Shown here in pieces: positions 52,741 to 62,400 of a DNA stretch of 64,000 nt. This DNA comes from Phycisphaerales bacterium (GTDB lineage Bacteria; Planctomycetota; Phycisphaerae; Phycisphaerales; SM1A02). Position 1 is the first letter of the stretch. Every line of letters begins with the position of its first letter. A model generated the notes under the pieces. That model saw nothing but the letters and a program-made list of their open reading frames with translations, was not told the DNA's origin and did not search any database. A program made the translations under genes and the position numbers. The stretch is from the NCBI GenBank assembly GCA_030748575.1, contig JASMLR010000001.1, positions 62,001 to 126,000 on the forward strand, given 5' to 3'.

Positions 52741-53964
52741 ATGAATAACGGGCCCGAGCCGCTCTATCTGGATCACAATGCAACGACGCCACAGACGCCA
52801 ACTGTGACGGCTGCGGTCGTGGAGGCGTTTGAGCAGGCCTGGGGCAACCCATCAAGCATCCACCGGACGGGGCAGCTGGCCCGCCGGCGGGTGGAGGAAG
52901 CCAGGGCGCAGGTTGCGGGGTTGATCGGCGCTGCGGCAGGAGAGATCGTGTTCACCTCGGGCGGCAGTGAGTCGGTCAATGCGGCGATCCGCTCGGCCCT
53001 GGATGCGGCCCCGGAGCGGCGTCTGGTCGTGACCAGTGGTGTTGAGCACTCCGCGGTTCGGGAGTTGCTCGCCGTACTCGAGCCCCAGGGGATTGAGGTG
53101 ATGCAGCTCCCGCACTCAGAGGCAGGCTGTGTTGAGCCCGCTGCCCTGACCGAGATCCTTCGCGCTCGGGCGGACGAGGTGGCGCTGGTCTCGGTGATGT
53201 GGGCGAACAACGAAACGGGGGTCATTGAGCCGGTTCCGGAACTCGCGGCCATCTGCGAGCAGTTCGGCGTCCCGATGCACTCTGATGCAACGCAGTGGGT
53301 CGGAAAGATGCCAGTCGACGTGGGGTCCGTTCCCTTGACGATGATGAGTTTCGCGGGGCACAAGTTCCATGGGCCGAAGGGGACGGGTGTGCTCTGGGCA
53401 CGGGCCGGCACCCAGGTGTCGCCGCTGGTTGTCGGGGGCGGCCAGGAGCGAGGCAGGCGGGGGGGCACGGAGAACGTGCCCGGGATCATCGGCTTGGGGG
53501 TGGCGGCAGCGGAGGCGCGGGCGTGGCTGGAAGGGGGTGGCCATCGGGCCATGCCTGCGCTCCAGGCCCGCTTTGAGCAGGCCGTTGCCGACGCGGTGCC
53601 GGGCGTGTGTGTCAATGGCGGAACCGCTGCGCGCATGTGGTCCACGTCCAGCCTCGGCTTCCCGGACATCGAGGCCGAACTGCTGCTGCTGGTGCTCTCA
53701 GAGCGAGGGCTCGATGCGTCGGCGGGCTCGGCATGTTCATCGGGCGCTCTGAAGGAGTCGAGCGTTCTGGAGGCGATGGGGCACCAGCCCTGTCAGGTTC
53801 CTGAGGCCCGCTATGGTTCCGTGCGGTTCAGTTGGGCTCGCGAAACCACTTGGGAGACCCTGGCCCGCGCTGCGGCGATCATCGCCGAGGGCGTGGAGGC
53901 GGTGCAGGGCATCGAGCCTCCCGCCGAGCAGGTCCCACAGTCGTCCGCCGCTCAAGATCGGTGA
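52741..53964 (+). CDS. cysteine desulfurase, NifS/IscS type
   Basis: PLP enzyme that takes sulfur from cysteine for iron-sulfur clusters and thio-modification of tRNA. The 407 residues have YLDHNATTP at the start, the PLP Lys in SFAGHKFHGPKGTG and the active-site Cys332 in GSACSSG. GGAG stands nine bases before the ATG at 52741; an ATG at 52705 is also in frame. No iscU follows; instead it is flanked by two tRNA genes. MiaB and MnmA-type enzymes could be clients. Confidence 0.92.
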   Translation: MNNGPEPLYLDHNATTPQTPTVTAAVVEAFEQAWGNPSSIHRTGQLARRRVEEARAQVAGLIGAAAGEIVFTSGGSESVNAAIRSALDAAPERRLVVTSGVEHSAVRELLAVLEPQGIEVMQLPHSEAGCVEPAALTEILRARADEVALVSVMWANNETGVIEPVPELAAICEQFGVPMHSDATQWVGKMPVDVGSVPLTMMSFAGHKFHGPKGTGVLWARAGTQVSPLVVGGGQERGRRGGTENVPGIIGLGVAAAEARAWLEGGGHRAMPALQARFEQAVADAVPGVCVNGGTAARMWSTSSLGFPDIEAELLLLVLSERGLDASAGSACSSGALKESSVLEAMGHQPCQVPEARYGSVRFSWARETTWETLARAAAIIAEGVEAVQGIEPPAEQVPQSSAAQDR

Positions 53965-54065
53965 CGCGCACCGCCCACTGGCCTTGTCGGCCTGGCGCGG
54001 GCGGCGGGCCCCTTCGGTCAGGCTCTGGACGTGGCCCCGGCACACCCGCGGGGGGCCGGAGCAGG

Positions 54066-54071
54066 TAGACT
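54066..54071 (+). promoter_or_regulatory. -10-like hexamer of tRNA-Lys
   Basis: TAGACT stands nine bases before the mature tRNA end, so the 5' leader of the precursor would be very short. Confidence 0.45.
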
Positions 54072-54080
54072 GCCCGCCTC

Positions 54081-54153
<73 letters not shown>

Positions 54154-54321
54154 TTTTGGGTGAATTTTCGGGGTCGTAAGTCATGCAAGTTGAACAGGTT
54201 GCGACGGGCTGACCGTGCGCCGGCTGTCAACAGGCCGCGGCGGAGAGCGGAGGGTCTTGGACGGGCCGCGGGCCGTCCCATACACTCGGCTCGGACCCTG
54301 AGTTTGGAGGAACGACGCCGC

Positions 54322-54528
54322 ATGCCGCATGGAACCCTCACGCGTCTCTTTGAGGTCCGGGGATTCGGGTTCATCACGCCCGACGAGAGTGATCGCGACG
54401 TGTTTCTCGGTATCGACGTGATCAGCTCGTCGACGGAAGTGTTGCGGGAAGGTCAGCGTGTTCAGTACGAGGCGGTGGATGCCGCCCCGGGATTGAAGGC
54501 GGTGTCGGTGCAGCCCATCAACGCGTGA
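54322..54528 (+). CDS. cold-shock-domain protein with variant RNP2
   Basis: A 68-residue single cold-shock domain. GTLTRLFEVRGFGFITPDES corresponds to the first strands with RNP1 GFGFI. RNP2 reads DVFLGID instead of DVFVHFS, so the usual His-Phe pair is lost. The rest (LREGQRVQYEAVDAAPGLKAVSV) fits the fold. The ATG at 54322 has TTTGGAGG upstream, and TACACT at 54281 may be its -10. Its stop overlaps the GTG of the methyltransferase gene, so both act in RNA metabolism on one transcript. Confidence 0.85.
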   Translation: MPHGTLTRLFEVRGFGFITPDESDRDVFLGIDVISSSTEVLREGQRVQYEAVDAAPGLKAVSVQPINA

Positions 54529-55484
54529 CCGAACCGGATCTCAATCAACTCCCAGCGGCCTTCTTGAAGCGACTGGAACTGCTGCTGGATCCGCCTGCGC
54601 GTGCGGCGTGGCAGCGGGCGGCTGCCAGATTGCCTATGAGTGTGCGGTGGACCGGGCCGCCGGGCCAGGAGTCCCGAGGCGCTGACTATCTGAAGGAACA
54701 CGGATTCGATCCCCACCCCATCGGTTGGGCACCTGATGCGTGGACGCTTCCCGGGGCGGCCCGCCGGTCGGTGACGGGGCTCGACTGGGTGCGGTCGCAG
54801 CAACTCTTTGTGCAGTCGGCTTCCAGCATGGCGGCCGTGCAGGCCCTGGGTGTGCAGCCCGGCCACGATGTGCTCGACCTCTGCGCAGCGCCGGGCGCCA
54901 AGACGTCGCTCATTCATCGGCGGCAGGAAGGCCGCGGGATTCTGGTGGCCAACGAACTCAGCCGTGCTCGGTCCCGCCGCCTTCACGCGCTGCTGTCCAG
55001 GCTTGACATCACCGGTGTCGAGATTCTGGTTGGCGGAGGGGAACACCTTGGCCGCTCGCATGCGCGGTGCTTCGATCGCGTGCTTGCCGACGTTCCCTGC
55101 AGTGGAGAGGGGCGGTTCCACCTGTCCGATCAGGCCACGTGGTCCAACTGGAGTGAGTCGAGCATTCGCGGGCTCTCCAGGCGGCAGACAGCGCTGCTTC
55201 AGTCGGCGTGCCACGCCTGTCGGCCGGGCGGTGAAGTGCTCTACGCGACCTGCACGATGGCTCCTGAGGAGAATGAGCAGGTGATTGATCGAGTGCTTTC
55301 AAAGGCGGACCCGCATGTGGAACTCCTTCCTGTGGACATGGACATTCCCGGTCGGCGGCCTGGCTTGCAGTCCTGGGGCGGCGTCGAGTTCAGCAACGAC
55401 CTCTCCCACGCCGTGCGCATTCAGGCGAACGAGATCATGACACCGTTCTTCATGGCCAGACTTCGAAAGGTGGGCAGCGTATGA
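54525..55484 (+). CDS. RsmB/NOP2-type RNA (cytosine-5) methyltransferase
   Basis: SAM-dependent m5C methyltransferase of rRNA or tRNA. The 319 residues lack the long NusB-like N-terminal domain of RsmB and have the compact RsmF/NOP layout. The SAM loop is VLDLCAAPGAKTSLI, the first catalytic Cys is in DVPCSGEG and the second in YATCTMAPEENE. The start is GTG at 54525, coupled to the cold-shock gene; the stop overlaps the next ATG (ATGA). Confidence 0.88.
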   Translation: MTEPDLNQLPAAFLKRLELLLDPPARAAWQRAAARLPMSVRWTGPPGQESRGADYLKEHGFDPHPIGWAPDAWTLPGAARRSVTGLDWVRSQQLFVQSASSMAAVQALGVQPGHDVLDLCAAPGAKTSLIHRRQEGRGILVANELSRARSRRLHALLSRLDITGVEILVGGGEHLGRSHARCFDRVLADVPCSGEGRFHLSDQATWSNWSESSIRGLSRRQTALLQSACHACRPGGEVLYATCTMAPEENEQVIDRVLSKADPHVELLPVDMDIPGRRPGLQSWGGVEFSNDLSHAVRIQANEIMTPFFMARLRKVGSV

Positions 55485-56275
55485 GTGGGCGAGCGTGGCT
55501 CTGCGTAGTGCTGGTCGCGGCTGCGGGGTGCCAGCCGGACCATGCGGCGATGGATGTGGCCTATCTCCGGGCGCACATGCCGCCAGCCGAGTTTGAGCGG
55601 CTCGAACCTGACCGCATGGCGCATCACACGCGCGTGATGCGCGCGGCGTGGATGGCGTCCCCTTGGCGAGAAGACGTGGACGAGACGCTCTGGCGTAACG
55701 CTGTCCTGCCGCCGACCCATGTTTCGGAAGCGTGTGAGGATTGGTGCGATGTGCTGGTCGTCCGGCTGAGGGGCGTGGGGGCGGACGCAATGAGCGTCCG
55801 GGAGACGGTCCAAGCCCTCAATGGTGCGATCGGCGACACACTCGGTGTGCAGTACCACCCGACGAAGCGACGCGCGCCGGATCAGGGACCGCTTGAGACG
55901 ATGGCATCGGGGTGGTCGTCCTGCACCGGCCTCTCCATTCTGCTTGCAGACGCATGCCGAACGCGGGGCATTCCCGCCCGCCTTGTTGGAACGCCGCGGT
56001 GGGTTGACGACAGTGGCAACCACACATGGGTGGAAGTCTGGGCCGACGGCGATTGGCACCATGTGGAGGCCGCCGATCCAACGTCGTGGGACGCGGCGTG
56101 GTTTGATGGCAAGGCGGCCAAGGCGGCAGGATCGGATGATCCCATGCATCGCATCTATGCAGTCATGCCTGACGGCCCGCTTGTCTTTCCGCTCGCGTGG
56201 GCGCCGGAGCGGCAGGACATACGCGCGGTCGATGTGACGGCCCGCTACGCCTTGCCGCAGGACGCATCACCATGA
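55481..56275 (+). CDS. transglutaminase-like lipoprotein
   Basis: A 264-residue exported lipoprotein. The signal ends in the lipobox VAAAGC, with Cys17 as the lipid site. The transglutaminase-like fold has Cys in SSCTGLSILLADACR, His in NHTWVEVW and Asp in EAADPTSW, a complete Cys-His-Asp triad. Such proteins are usually proteases or cross-linkers in the envelope. The ATG overlaps the methyltransferase stop (ATGA), and a strong hairpin follows the stop. Confidence 0.8.
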   Translation: MSGRAWLCVVLVAAAGCQPDHAAMDVAYLRAHMPPAEFERLEPDRMAHHTRVMRAAWMASPWREDVDETLWRNAVLPPTHVSEACEDWCDVLVVRLRGVGADAMSVRETVQALNGAIGDTLGVQYHPTKRRAPDQGPLETMASGWSSCTGLSILLADACRTRGIPARLVGTPRWVDDSGNHTWVEVWADGDWHHVEAADPTSWDAAWFDGKAAKAAGSDDPMHRIYAVMPDGPLVFPLAWAPERQDIRAVDVTARYALPQDASP

Positions 56276-56278
56276 CCA

Positions 56279-56312
56279 CGCGGCGCCGCCTCACCTGGAG
56301 GACGGCGCCGCG
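56279..56312. terminator. strong hairpin between convergent genes
   Basis: CGCGGCGCCG (56279-56288) pairs with CGGCGCCGCG (56303-56312), with an inner CCTC/GAGG stem. It lacks T tracts on both strands, yet lies between two convergent genes and may stop polymerase from either side. Confidence 0.5.
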
Positions 56313-56337
56313 TAGGGCAGGATGAACACGGTGAGGG

Positions 56338-56763
56338 TCAGCGGCGTCGCCGTCCCCCGCAAAGACCGGCCAGCCCGAGCATCACCAGTGCCCCGGGGGC
56401 GGGGACCGGCATGCCACCGGGACTCCAGACGGGCGCGCCAGCGGACTGCTCGTCAATCCGAAGGCCTTGGTCATACGGATTCATGCCCCAGCCCTTGGGC
56501 TCTGTTGGTGACTGAAGGATCAGCGTCACGTCGAGCAGCGACGGTTTGGGCTTGGCGGACGTGTGGTCATTCCAGCCGATGGTGGCCCATTCGTCCTCGG
56601 GCAGCGTCGCGCCGCCCTTGATCATTCCGTCCTGGTTCGTGTGGAGCCGAGGCAGTTCGAACAACTGCCAGGGTGTGTCTGCAAACCTCGCGGAGGCCTC
56701 CGAGGTCGCCGCTGCCAGAAGGACTGCTGCGGCTGATGTCATGGTCGCTCTGTAAGTGTTCAT
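56338..56763 (-). CDS. PEP-CTERM-like sorted small secreted protein
   Basis: A 141-residue protein. It has a signal peptide (MNTYRATMTSAAAVLLAAAT, cleavage near ASA) and a short polar body. It ends with VPAPGALVMLGLAGLCGGRRRR: PAPG motif, hydrophobic segment and Arg cluster. GAGGAG stands five bases before the ATG at 56763. It starts 11 bases after the XRE/TPR regulator stop and is thus in that operon. No similarity to the two paralogues at 17645 and 19004 is evident except the tail. Confidence 0.75.
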   Translation of the reverse strand: MNTYRATMTSAAAVLLAAATSEASARFADTPWQLFELPRLHTNQDGMIKGGATLPEDEWATIGWNDHTSAKPKPSLLDVTLILQSPTEPKGWGMNPYDQGLRIDEQSAGAPVWSPGGMPVPAPGALVMLGLAGLCGGRRRR

Positions 56764-56774
56764 GGTGACTCCTC

Positions 56775-58037
56775 TCAAGATCCTGCTGGGACGCTGTCCG
56801 CGACGACCTTGGCGGACTCGAGCATGTTCCATCCGGTGCGGCGGAACTGCGGGAATCGACCCATGGTGCCCGTAATCATGCGGACATCGTCGTTGTCAAT
56901 GGTCAGGGGTTTGTCCTGACCGGTCCATCCAACGAATCGCCTGTGCCCATCGAACTGGATCGAGAACACGCGTTCCCGCATGGCCCAGTTGTCAAGCCGT
57001 TCGGCGATCTCGTCGGCCTTGTTTGTGAAGAGCGCCAGCAACCGCTGAAGTTCCCGCTCATCTGAAATGTGGCGAAGCGCGATGTTGCACCCGAAGATGC
57101 ACCACCATCCGTAACTCTCAAGTAGATCTCCGGTCGCTGTATCGTCGAGATCGACCACCTCGGACATGGCGTCCAGAATGGTGGCTGCAGCACTCCGGGC
57201 GTCGATCCGGCCGAGCATGACCTCTGCTTCAAGCATGCCACCCCGGCACGTGCGGGCGATGCCCGCGGCAGTGGGGTGGTCCCGCCAGTCCAGCATGTGA
57301 AGCGCCTGCGTTGCCTCCTTGAGCGTGGTGTGCGCGATGGCCGCGTGCTGGTTGGCGTGGCCCGGATCGGCGTCGATCAGGCGGCGGTGCGTGCTTCCCA
57401 GCACGTAGAGCGTGAAGGCGTGCGTGCGACGATCGCGATCGGACACCGGCGCTCCGCTCTGAAAGTGGGCGACGATTTCGGCCGCAGTGGCCTGCGCTTC
57501 GGTCAGGTGCCACAGGCTGTAGCACGAGTTGGCGAGATTGCTCTGCAGCATTCGACGGACGTCAGACGGAATCGGAGCCTCGGTCAGGCCCTCCCGTGCG
57601 ATGTCCAGGCTGCGTGTGAAACGACCGAGCCCGTCCCAGGCGCCGAGCTCCCGGTTGCAGGCCAGGGCACGTTCCTCCGCCGTGCTGGCGGCGGACCTCG
57701 CCTTTCCTGCAAGCCTGATCATCTCACGGTAGTTGCCTTGACGGTGAGCTTCACCGGCGAGCGTGTCGAGCTCGTCGAAGGTTGCGTCGCCTTCGACCGG
57801 CGGGACGTCGCCGTCGGCGCCGCCCCAGAGACACTCAGTGACGTCGCCGACTGACCAGTCGAGTACGTCCGCGAGTTCCACGATGAGATCGAGTTTCGGG
57901 TTGCCGCTTGCCGGGATGATCTTGCTTGAATCCCGGCCGAGCGCTTCAGCCAATTCGCGTCGATTCCAGTTTCGGTAGACCTGCGCCAGTTCCACCAGAC
58001 GCTCGAGTCGCTTTCTCCTGTTACACATGTCAATCAT
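56775..58037 (-). CDS. XRE-type HTH regulator with TPR-like C-terminal region
   Basis: A 420-residue protein. Residues about 8-65 form a Cro/C1-type helix-turn-helix (NRRELAEALGRDSSKI, DLIVELADVLDWSVGDVTE). Residues about 85-330 are helical TPR-like repeats, as in peptide-sensing RRNPP/Rgg regulators. The C-terminus has a beta-like segment with FDGHRRFVGWTG. GGGGAG stands eight bases before the ATG at 58037. It is followed after 11 bases by a sorted secreted protein. It may sense a peptide or nutrient and control the exported product. No DNA target is proven. Confidence 0.72.
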   Translation of the reverse strand: MIDMCNRRKRLERLVELAQVYRNWNRRELAEALGRDSSKIIPASGNPKLDLIVELADVLDWSVGDVTECLWGGADGDVPPVEGDATFDELDTLAGEAHRQGNYREMIRLAGKARSAASTAEERALACNRELGAWDGLGRFTRSLDIAREGLTEAPIPSDVRRMLQSNLANSCYSLWHLTEAQATAAEIVAHFQSGAPVSDRDRRTHAFTLYVLGSTHRRLIDADPGHANQHAAIAHTTLKEATQALHMLDWRDHPTAAGIARTCRGGMLEAEVMLGRIDARSAAATILDAMSEVVDLDDTATGDLLESYGWWCIFGCNIALRHISDERELQRLLALFTNKADEIAERLDNWAMRERVFSIQFDGHRRFVGWTGQDKPLTIDNDDVRMITGTMGRFPQFRRTGWNMLESAKVVADSVPAGS

Positions 58038-58099
58038 GTCGGGTTCTCCCCTGGCGGTCATTCGCTGTCCGCCGAAAGTAGTGACGGGGTTCAGGTCCG

Positions 58100-58129
58100 G
58101 CGCCTTGGTTCCTCCGTGTACCAAGGCGC
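58100..58129. promoter_or_regulatory. perfect 9-base inverted repeat, operator candidate
   Basis: GCGCCTTGG and CCAAGGCGC are separated by 12 bases. The dyad begins 63 bases upstream of the XRE/TPR start codon and could be an autoregulatory operator. Confidence 0.5.
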
Positions 58130-58134
58130 GACGC

Positions 58135-58144
58135 GTGACGTCAC
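58135..58144. promoter_or_regulatory. 10-base palindrome GTGACGTCAC
   Basis: A perfect palindrome close to the first dyad, resembling CRE- or CRP-like half-site pairs. Function not shown. Confidence 0.35.
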
Positions 58145-58295
58145 AACTGCGAACATAGCGGTCGGTTGCGCCCTTTCGGAAGCCAATTGCCAAAACGCAT
58201 TGAGACGCTCTTGCGCCACGTTCCTCGCTTGAAGGTTCGTTGTTACAAGCGATGTTTGATCGGGGCGCGAGAGCGATCGCATCGTGTCCACAGCG

Positions 58296-58325
58296 GTGAT
58301 GCTTCGATGTCGTTTCAAGCATCAC
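58296..58325. promoter_or_regulatory. second perfect 9-base inverted repeat
   Basis: GTGATGCTT and AAGCATCAC are separated by 12 bases, exactly the arm length and spacing of the dyad at 58100. The arm sequence differs. It lies about 110 bases before the -10-like hexamer of the amidotransferase gene. Confidence 0.5.
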
Positions 58326-58431
58326 GTTGTTGTCGGGGGTTCGGTTTGTAACGTCTGTATGTTTCTTTGAACGATGCGCATCCCCGCCGTGGGAGGTGGC
58401 GCAGCTCGCAACACGAGCTACTCCGGGTTGG

Positions 58432-58437
58432 TAGCCT
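58432..58437 (+). promoter_or_regulatory. -10-like hexamer for a nearly leaderless amidotransferase mRNA
   Basis: TAGCCT is followed after seven bases by the ATG at 58445, without a ribosome-binding site. Confidence 0.42.
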
Positions 58438-58444
58438 GCCCGGC

Positions 58445-59260
58445 ATGTGCAGATGGATTGCCTACACAGGCCCGAGTCTTCAACTGGATGAGTTGCTCAT
58501 CAAGCCGACCCACTCGCTGATGACGCAATCTCGCCATGCCAGAGAGTCGACGTTCTCGATCAATGCGGACGGGTACGGTGTCGGGTGGTACACGTCGTCG
58601 TCGGCGTCGCCGGGGGTGTATCACGAGACGCGTCCGGCATGGAACGATGAGAATCTTCGAAGTCTCGCCTCACATCTGTCATCCCCGCTCTTCATGTCGC
58701 ACATTCGCGCTGCAACCAGCGTCGTGTCACGCACCAACTGCCACCCCTTTACATGTGACAATTGGATGTTCCAGCACAACGGCGCCATCGGCGGCTTTGA
58801 TGAAATCCGCCACACATTGGACGAGGCCATCGATCCGCGCGTCTACGCGCAGAAGCGTGGGTGTACTGACAGCGAGACCATGTTCGGGCTGTGTCTGACC
58901 GAAGGGCTGCGCGATGATCCGCCGGGCGCCATCGCTCGCATGATTCGTCGTGTGGAGGGTGCGAGGGAGGCGGCCGGCGTGGAACCGCCTTTCAACATGA
59001 CGGTGGCCATTTCGGACGGCACCACGTTGTGGGCCGCCCGGTACGGCTCGGCTGGGGATGGACCCTCGCTGTACCACACCGCCAACCGGGCGGCGCTGGA
59101 TCAGGCTTCGGCGCGGGCCGGGGTCATCGAGGCGGCGTCGACCATCGTGGTTTCGGAGCCGCTGGACGACTGCGGCAGGCACTGGGTGGAGGTGCCGGGG
59201 GGCCACTGGCTGCAGGCGGTGGGGGACGAGGTGGGCGTGTCACCCCTTCCAGCCGGATGA
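58445..59260 (+). CDS. class II glutamine amidotransferase (EgtC-like)
   Basis: A 271-residue Ntn hydrolase. It begins MCRWIAYTG, so Cys2 becomes the N-terminal nucleophile after Met removal. FSINADGYGVGWY, SHIRAAT and CHPFTCDNWMFQHNGAIGGF are the typical glutaminase-fold blocks of the YafJ/EgtC group. EgtC cleaves gamma-glutamyl amides in ergothioneine synthesis, but egtB and egtD are not in the window, so the substrate is open. The ATG at 58445 fits the family exactly. A terminator follows. Confidence 0.88.
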   Translation: MCRWIAYTGPSLQLDELLIKPTHSLMTQSRHARESTFSINADGYGVGWYTSSSASPGVYHETRPAWNDENLRSLASHLSSPLFMSHIRAATSVVSRTNCHPFTCDNWMFQHNGAIGGFDEIRHTLDEAIDPRVYAQKRGCTDSETMFGLCLTEGLRDDPPGAIARMIRRVEGAREAAGVEPPFNMTVAISDGTTLWAARYGSAGDGPSLYHTANRAALDQASARAGVIEAASTIVVSEPLDDCGRHWVEVPGGHWLQAVGDEVGVSPLPAG

Positions 59261-59334
59261 ATGGGCCTGCTTCTTGCCCGGAGGGGCAGGAACCGGGAAC
59301 TTGCCGCCCTGATTCACGTATTATGTGATGACCA

Positions 59335-59361
59335 CCTCTCGCCGTCTGAGAGGGGTTTTTT
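59335..59361 (+). terminator. Rho-independent terminator of the amidotransferase gene
   Basis: CCTCTC pairs with GAGAGG (59335-59340 with 59348-59353) across a seven-base loop, followed by GG and six Ts. Confidence 0.8.
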
Positions 59362-59437
59362 GCCTCACAGTGACCGTGCCCATCACGCCTCCGGGTGGGC
59401 TGACCCGCTGCGGTGGCACTGTGGCAGGGAGTTCCTG

Positions 59438-62400
59438 ATGCGACATGTGGCTCTGGCCGGGGTGTTTCTGACGGTCTGTGCCGTGACGACGCCGTCCTGG
59501 GCCGCTGGCCGGGACCGGGTCGAGATCGAGTCACCGCTGCGTCTGAGCACCCACGCGGCCGACTATGACGCCGCGCCGTCCAAGGCGTCGGTGCTTCGCA
59601 TGGATTCGGCCGCCGTCGGGACGCTTTGGGGCGCGTCCACCGTGTCGCTGCGGAACATCCCCATGCCCGCAGGCCCGGACGTCGATCTGGAACTTGAACG
59701 CGTGGCCAATCCCATCGAGGCGACGTGGCTCCTGGGTGACAATGGCTTCGGCGGCGTGCAGCGGACGTGGGTCCCCGCGGCCGATGTGGTGCTTCTGGCC
59801 GGCCATCTGGCGGGTCGCCCGGACCGGCGGGCGTTCATCGGGGTGTCGAACACGGCGGCGCAGGGATGGATCGAGACCGATGATGGTCTGCACCTGCTGT
59901 CGACGCCGCCCGATGGCGGGCCGACGCTGCTCTATCGCGTTGGCTCCGAGCGAGGGGGCATCGATATCGCGCCGCCGCCGCCGGCCGAGAGTGGACTGGT
60001 CCGGGCCACTGCTGACTCCGGTCTCGTCGGCTCGTCGAGCCGCGTTTCGCCTGCCGAGACGACCGCGAAGCCGCTGACCGATACCGAGCGGATCCTTGAC
60101 GCCCTGGCCGACCCGGACAGTTCGCTGTACGGCACCGTGTCCGGCGAGACGATTCTGCGTCTGCTGGACGTGCCGGTGGACGGCGATCGGGCGATGGTCG
60201 ACGTGGAGGACGCCCCGTTTGGCGCCTGCTGTCTGGCCCCGGGAGTGTGTATTCAGGAAACCGAAGCGGTCTGCGCGGCTTTGTGCCCCGGGTCGACGGA
60301 GGGCGACCTGATGTTTGACTTCTGCGGCAACCCCTCGGACCCGACCGATCCGCCTCCGTGCTGGCTGGGTGAGGGCGTTCCCTGCGACGAGCGGTGGGTC
60401 TGCTACGAGTCGGCGGAAGATGATCCTGACACGCCCGACGAAGAACCGTGGACGGGGAACTGGGTTGGCGCGTGCTGCTATCCGGATCCAGCCAACGACG
60501 GCGAGACGCTCTTTGAGGACAAGATGGCCTGCGAGTGCGCCATGTTGGGTGGCCGCTTCGTCGCCGTGCCTGCGTTCTGTCTGGGTGAGTATCTTCCCGA
60601 GCAGACGCCGGCAGAGAACTTTGTGTCGGTCGCCGAGATTGAGGCGATCGATGGGATGGAGAACGTTGACTTCTGCAGCCTGCCTGCGGGCGCGTGCTGC
60701 GTTGAGCAGAACGTCGTGTGTGCCGACGTCATCGACGACGAGGTGGTGCAGGAATTCTTCGAGCGTATCGGGTGTCTGTATATCCCGCAGGTGTTGTGCG
60801 AAGACGCCGACATCATGACGGCGACGTTCAGCGGGACGGGGGGCCCGGGTCTGTTCATCAAGGAGTGTTTTCCGTGTTCCTATGACGTGATTGGCCCGGA
60901 TGACGCCTTTCTCTGTAACGTCGAGGTTGAAGACAACACGCAGGCGCCTCTGAGCCCGAAGGGGGTCCGGTGTCAGACGCCCCGCATTGTCATCGACACC
61001 GACACGTGGTATCTGGAACGATTCAATGGCGATGTGGGCGCGGCTCAGGCCTATGCAACGCTTCTGATGGCATCATCGGCGTTCATGTTTGAGCGAGACG
61101 CGCTCGTCAGGCTGCAGATTGGCGAGTTGTTGTTGCGGTCCAGCGGTGTTCCGCCCTCGCTCAATAACCAGACACCTCGGCCCGTTCTCAACCCGTACTT
61201 GCCTGGGGCGTGCTGCGCGGGCGGCGTGTGCCATGAGAATCTCTCCTATGGCGATTGCATCAGCGAGTTCCTGCAGGGCGAGTGGCAGGGGCCCGGGTCA
61301 AGTTGCTGGGAGCAGTCAACGGACTGCGTAGGGGATCCCATCAACCCGGACGACCCACGGCCATGGACCATCACCAGCACGCTCAGCAACATGAACGCGG
61401 AGTGGACGACCGGAACGGCGGGGCAACTCGGTATCGGGTACGACATGGTGCTGCTGCTCTCCGGATTCCCATACGAGCGTTCGGAGCATCTGGAGCCCAC
61501 GTGGGGCGTCGTGACCCAGGGCATGGCGTCCGGCAACGCGACGATGTGCACCACCCAGTTCAATCCCTTTGCCGTCGCCGCGGTGCAGGGCTCCTTCCCA
61601 TATCCGGGAACATCATTCGAGTCGGATGACGTCAACTGGGACCCGGTCATGGTCAGCCAGGCTGTGGCGATGACGATCGGCGTCTCCGTGACCCGGGCCT
61701 ACGGGTACGACCGGTGCATCGGGCTTCCGTGTGAGTACGGGGCAGGCGCCAAGGCAGACTGTGATCTGCAACTGGCTCTCCCCGACTACGGCGACGGCAA
61801 GATGCCGCCGACCATCATGAGCAACTGCTATCTGTGCGAGGGCGGAACGGCCAACTTCCAGCTTCGTTTCCGCTCCGAGATCGCGGCGCGCATCTACGCC
61901 CGCCTTGCCAACCTCGACTGCGTGGCCGCCGGCAGCACGACCGCCGGGCCGCACGAGGTCCCGGACCCGGCCAGCCCAAGTGATTCGGTGGTGGTTCCTC
62001 TGGCCGCCGACGACGTGTTTCGCGTCCTCGGGGCCTCGCCGCAGTACTACGACGTTCTGGCCAATGATCTGGCCATCGAGTGCTCTGCGTTGTCCGACGG
62101 CGACCTTGAGATCCACTCGCTCTACGCACCAGCCGATGCAGATGCCTTGCCCGATCCACTTCCGGTTGACCCGGGCGGTCTGCCGACCGCGACCACGGCG
62201 GTCACCCTGCAGGGCGGAACTGTTGACATTGCGATCGACCCGGCCACCGGTCAGCAGGTGGTCCTGTACACGCCCCCCGCGGGCGGGATGTGCGGGATGG
62301 ACGTGTTCATGTACCTGCCCCAGAGTTCAGAGACCGACCCGGATACCGGGAACACGGTCTGGCGGCTGGCAGATGCGGTGGCAACGGTCAGCCTGATTCG

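Larger units (their letters stand above)
58038..58444. other. 407-base divergent control region with three dyads
   Basis: No gene is supported. The region separates the XRE/TPR operon (minus) from the class II amidotransferase gene (plus). It contains three perfect dyads described separately and a TAGCCT hexamer at its right end. The frame of the XRE gene stays open upstream to 58325 but lacks protein character. Confidence 0.5.

Noticed and set aside
58038-58325. N-terminal extension of the XRE/TPR frame
   Set aside because: A good ribosome site precedes the ATG at 58037, and the upstream part contains perfect dyads and no helix-turn-helix character.
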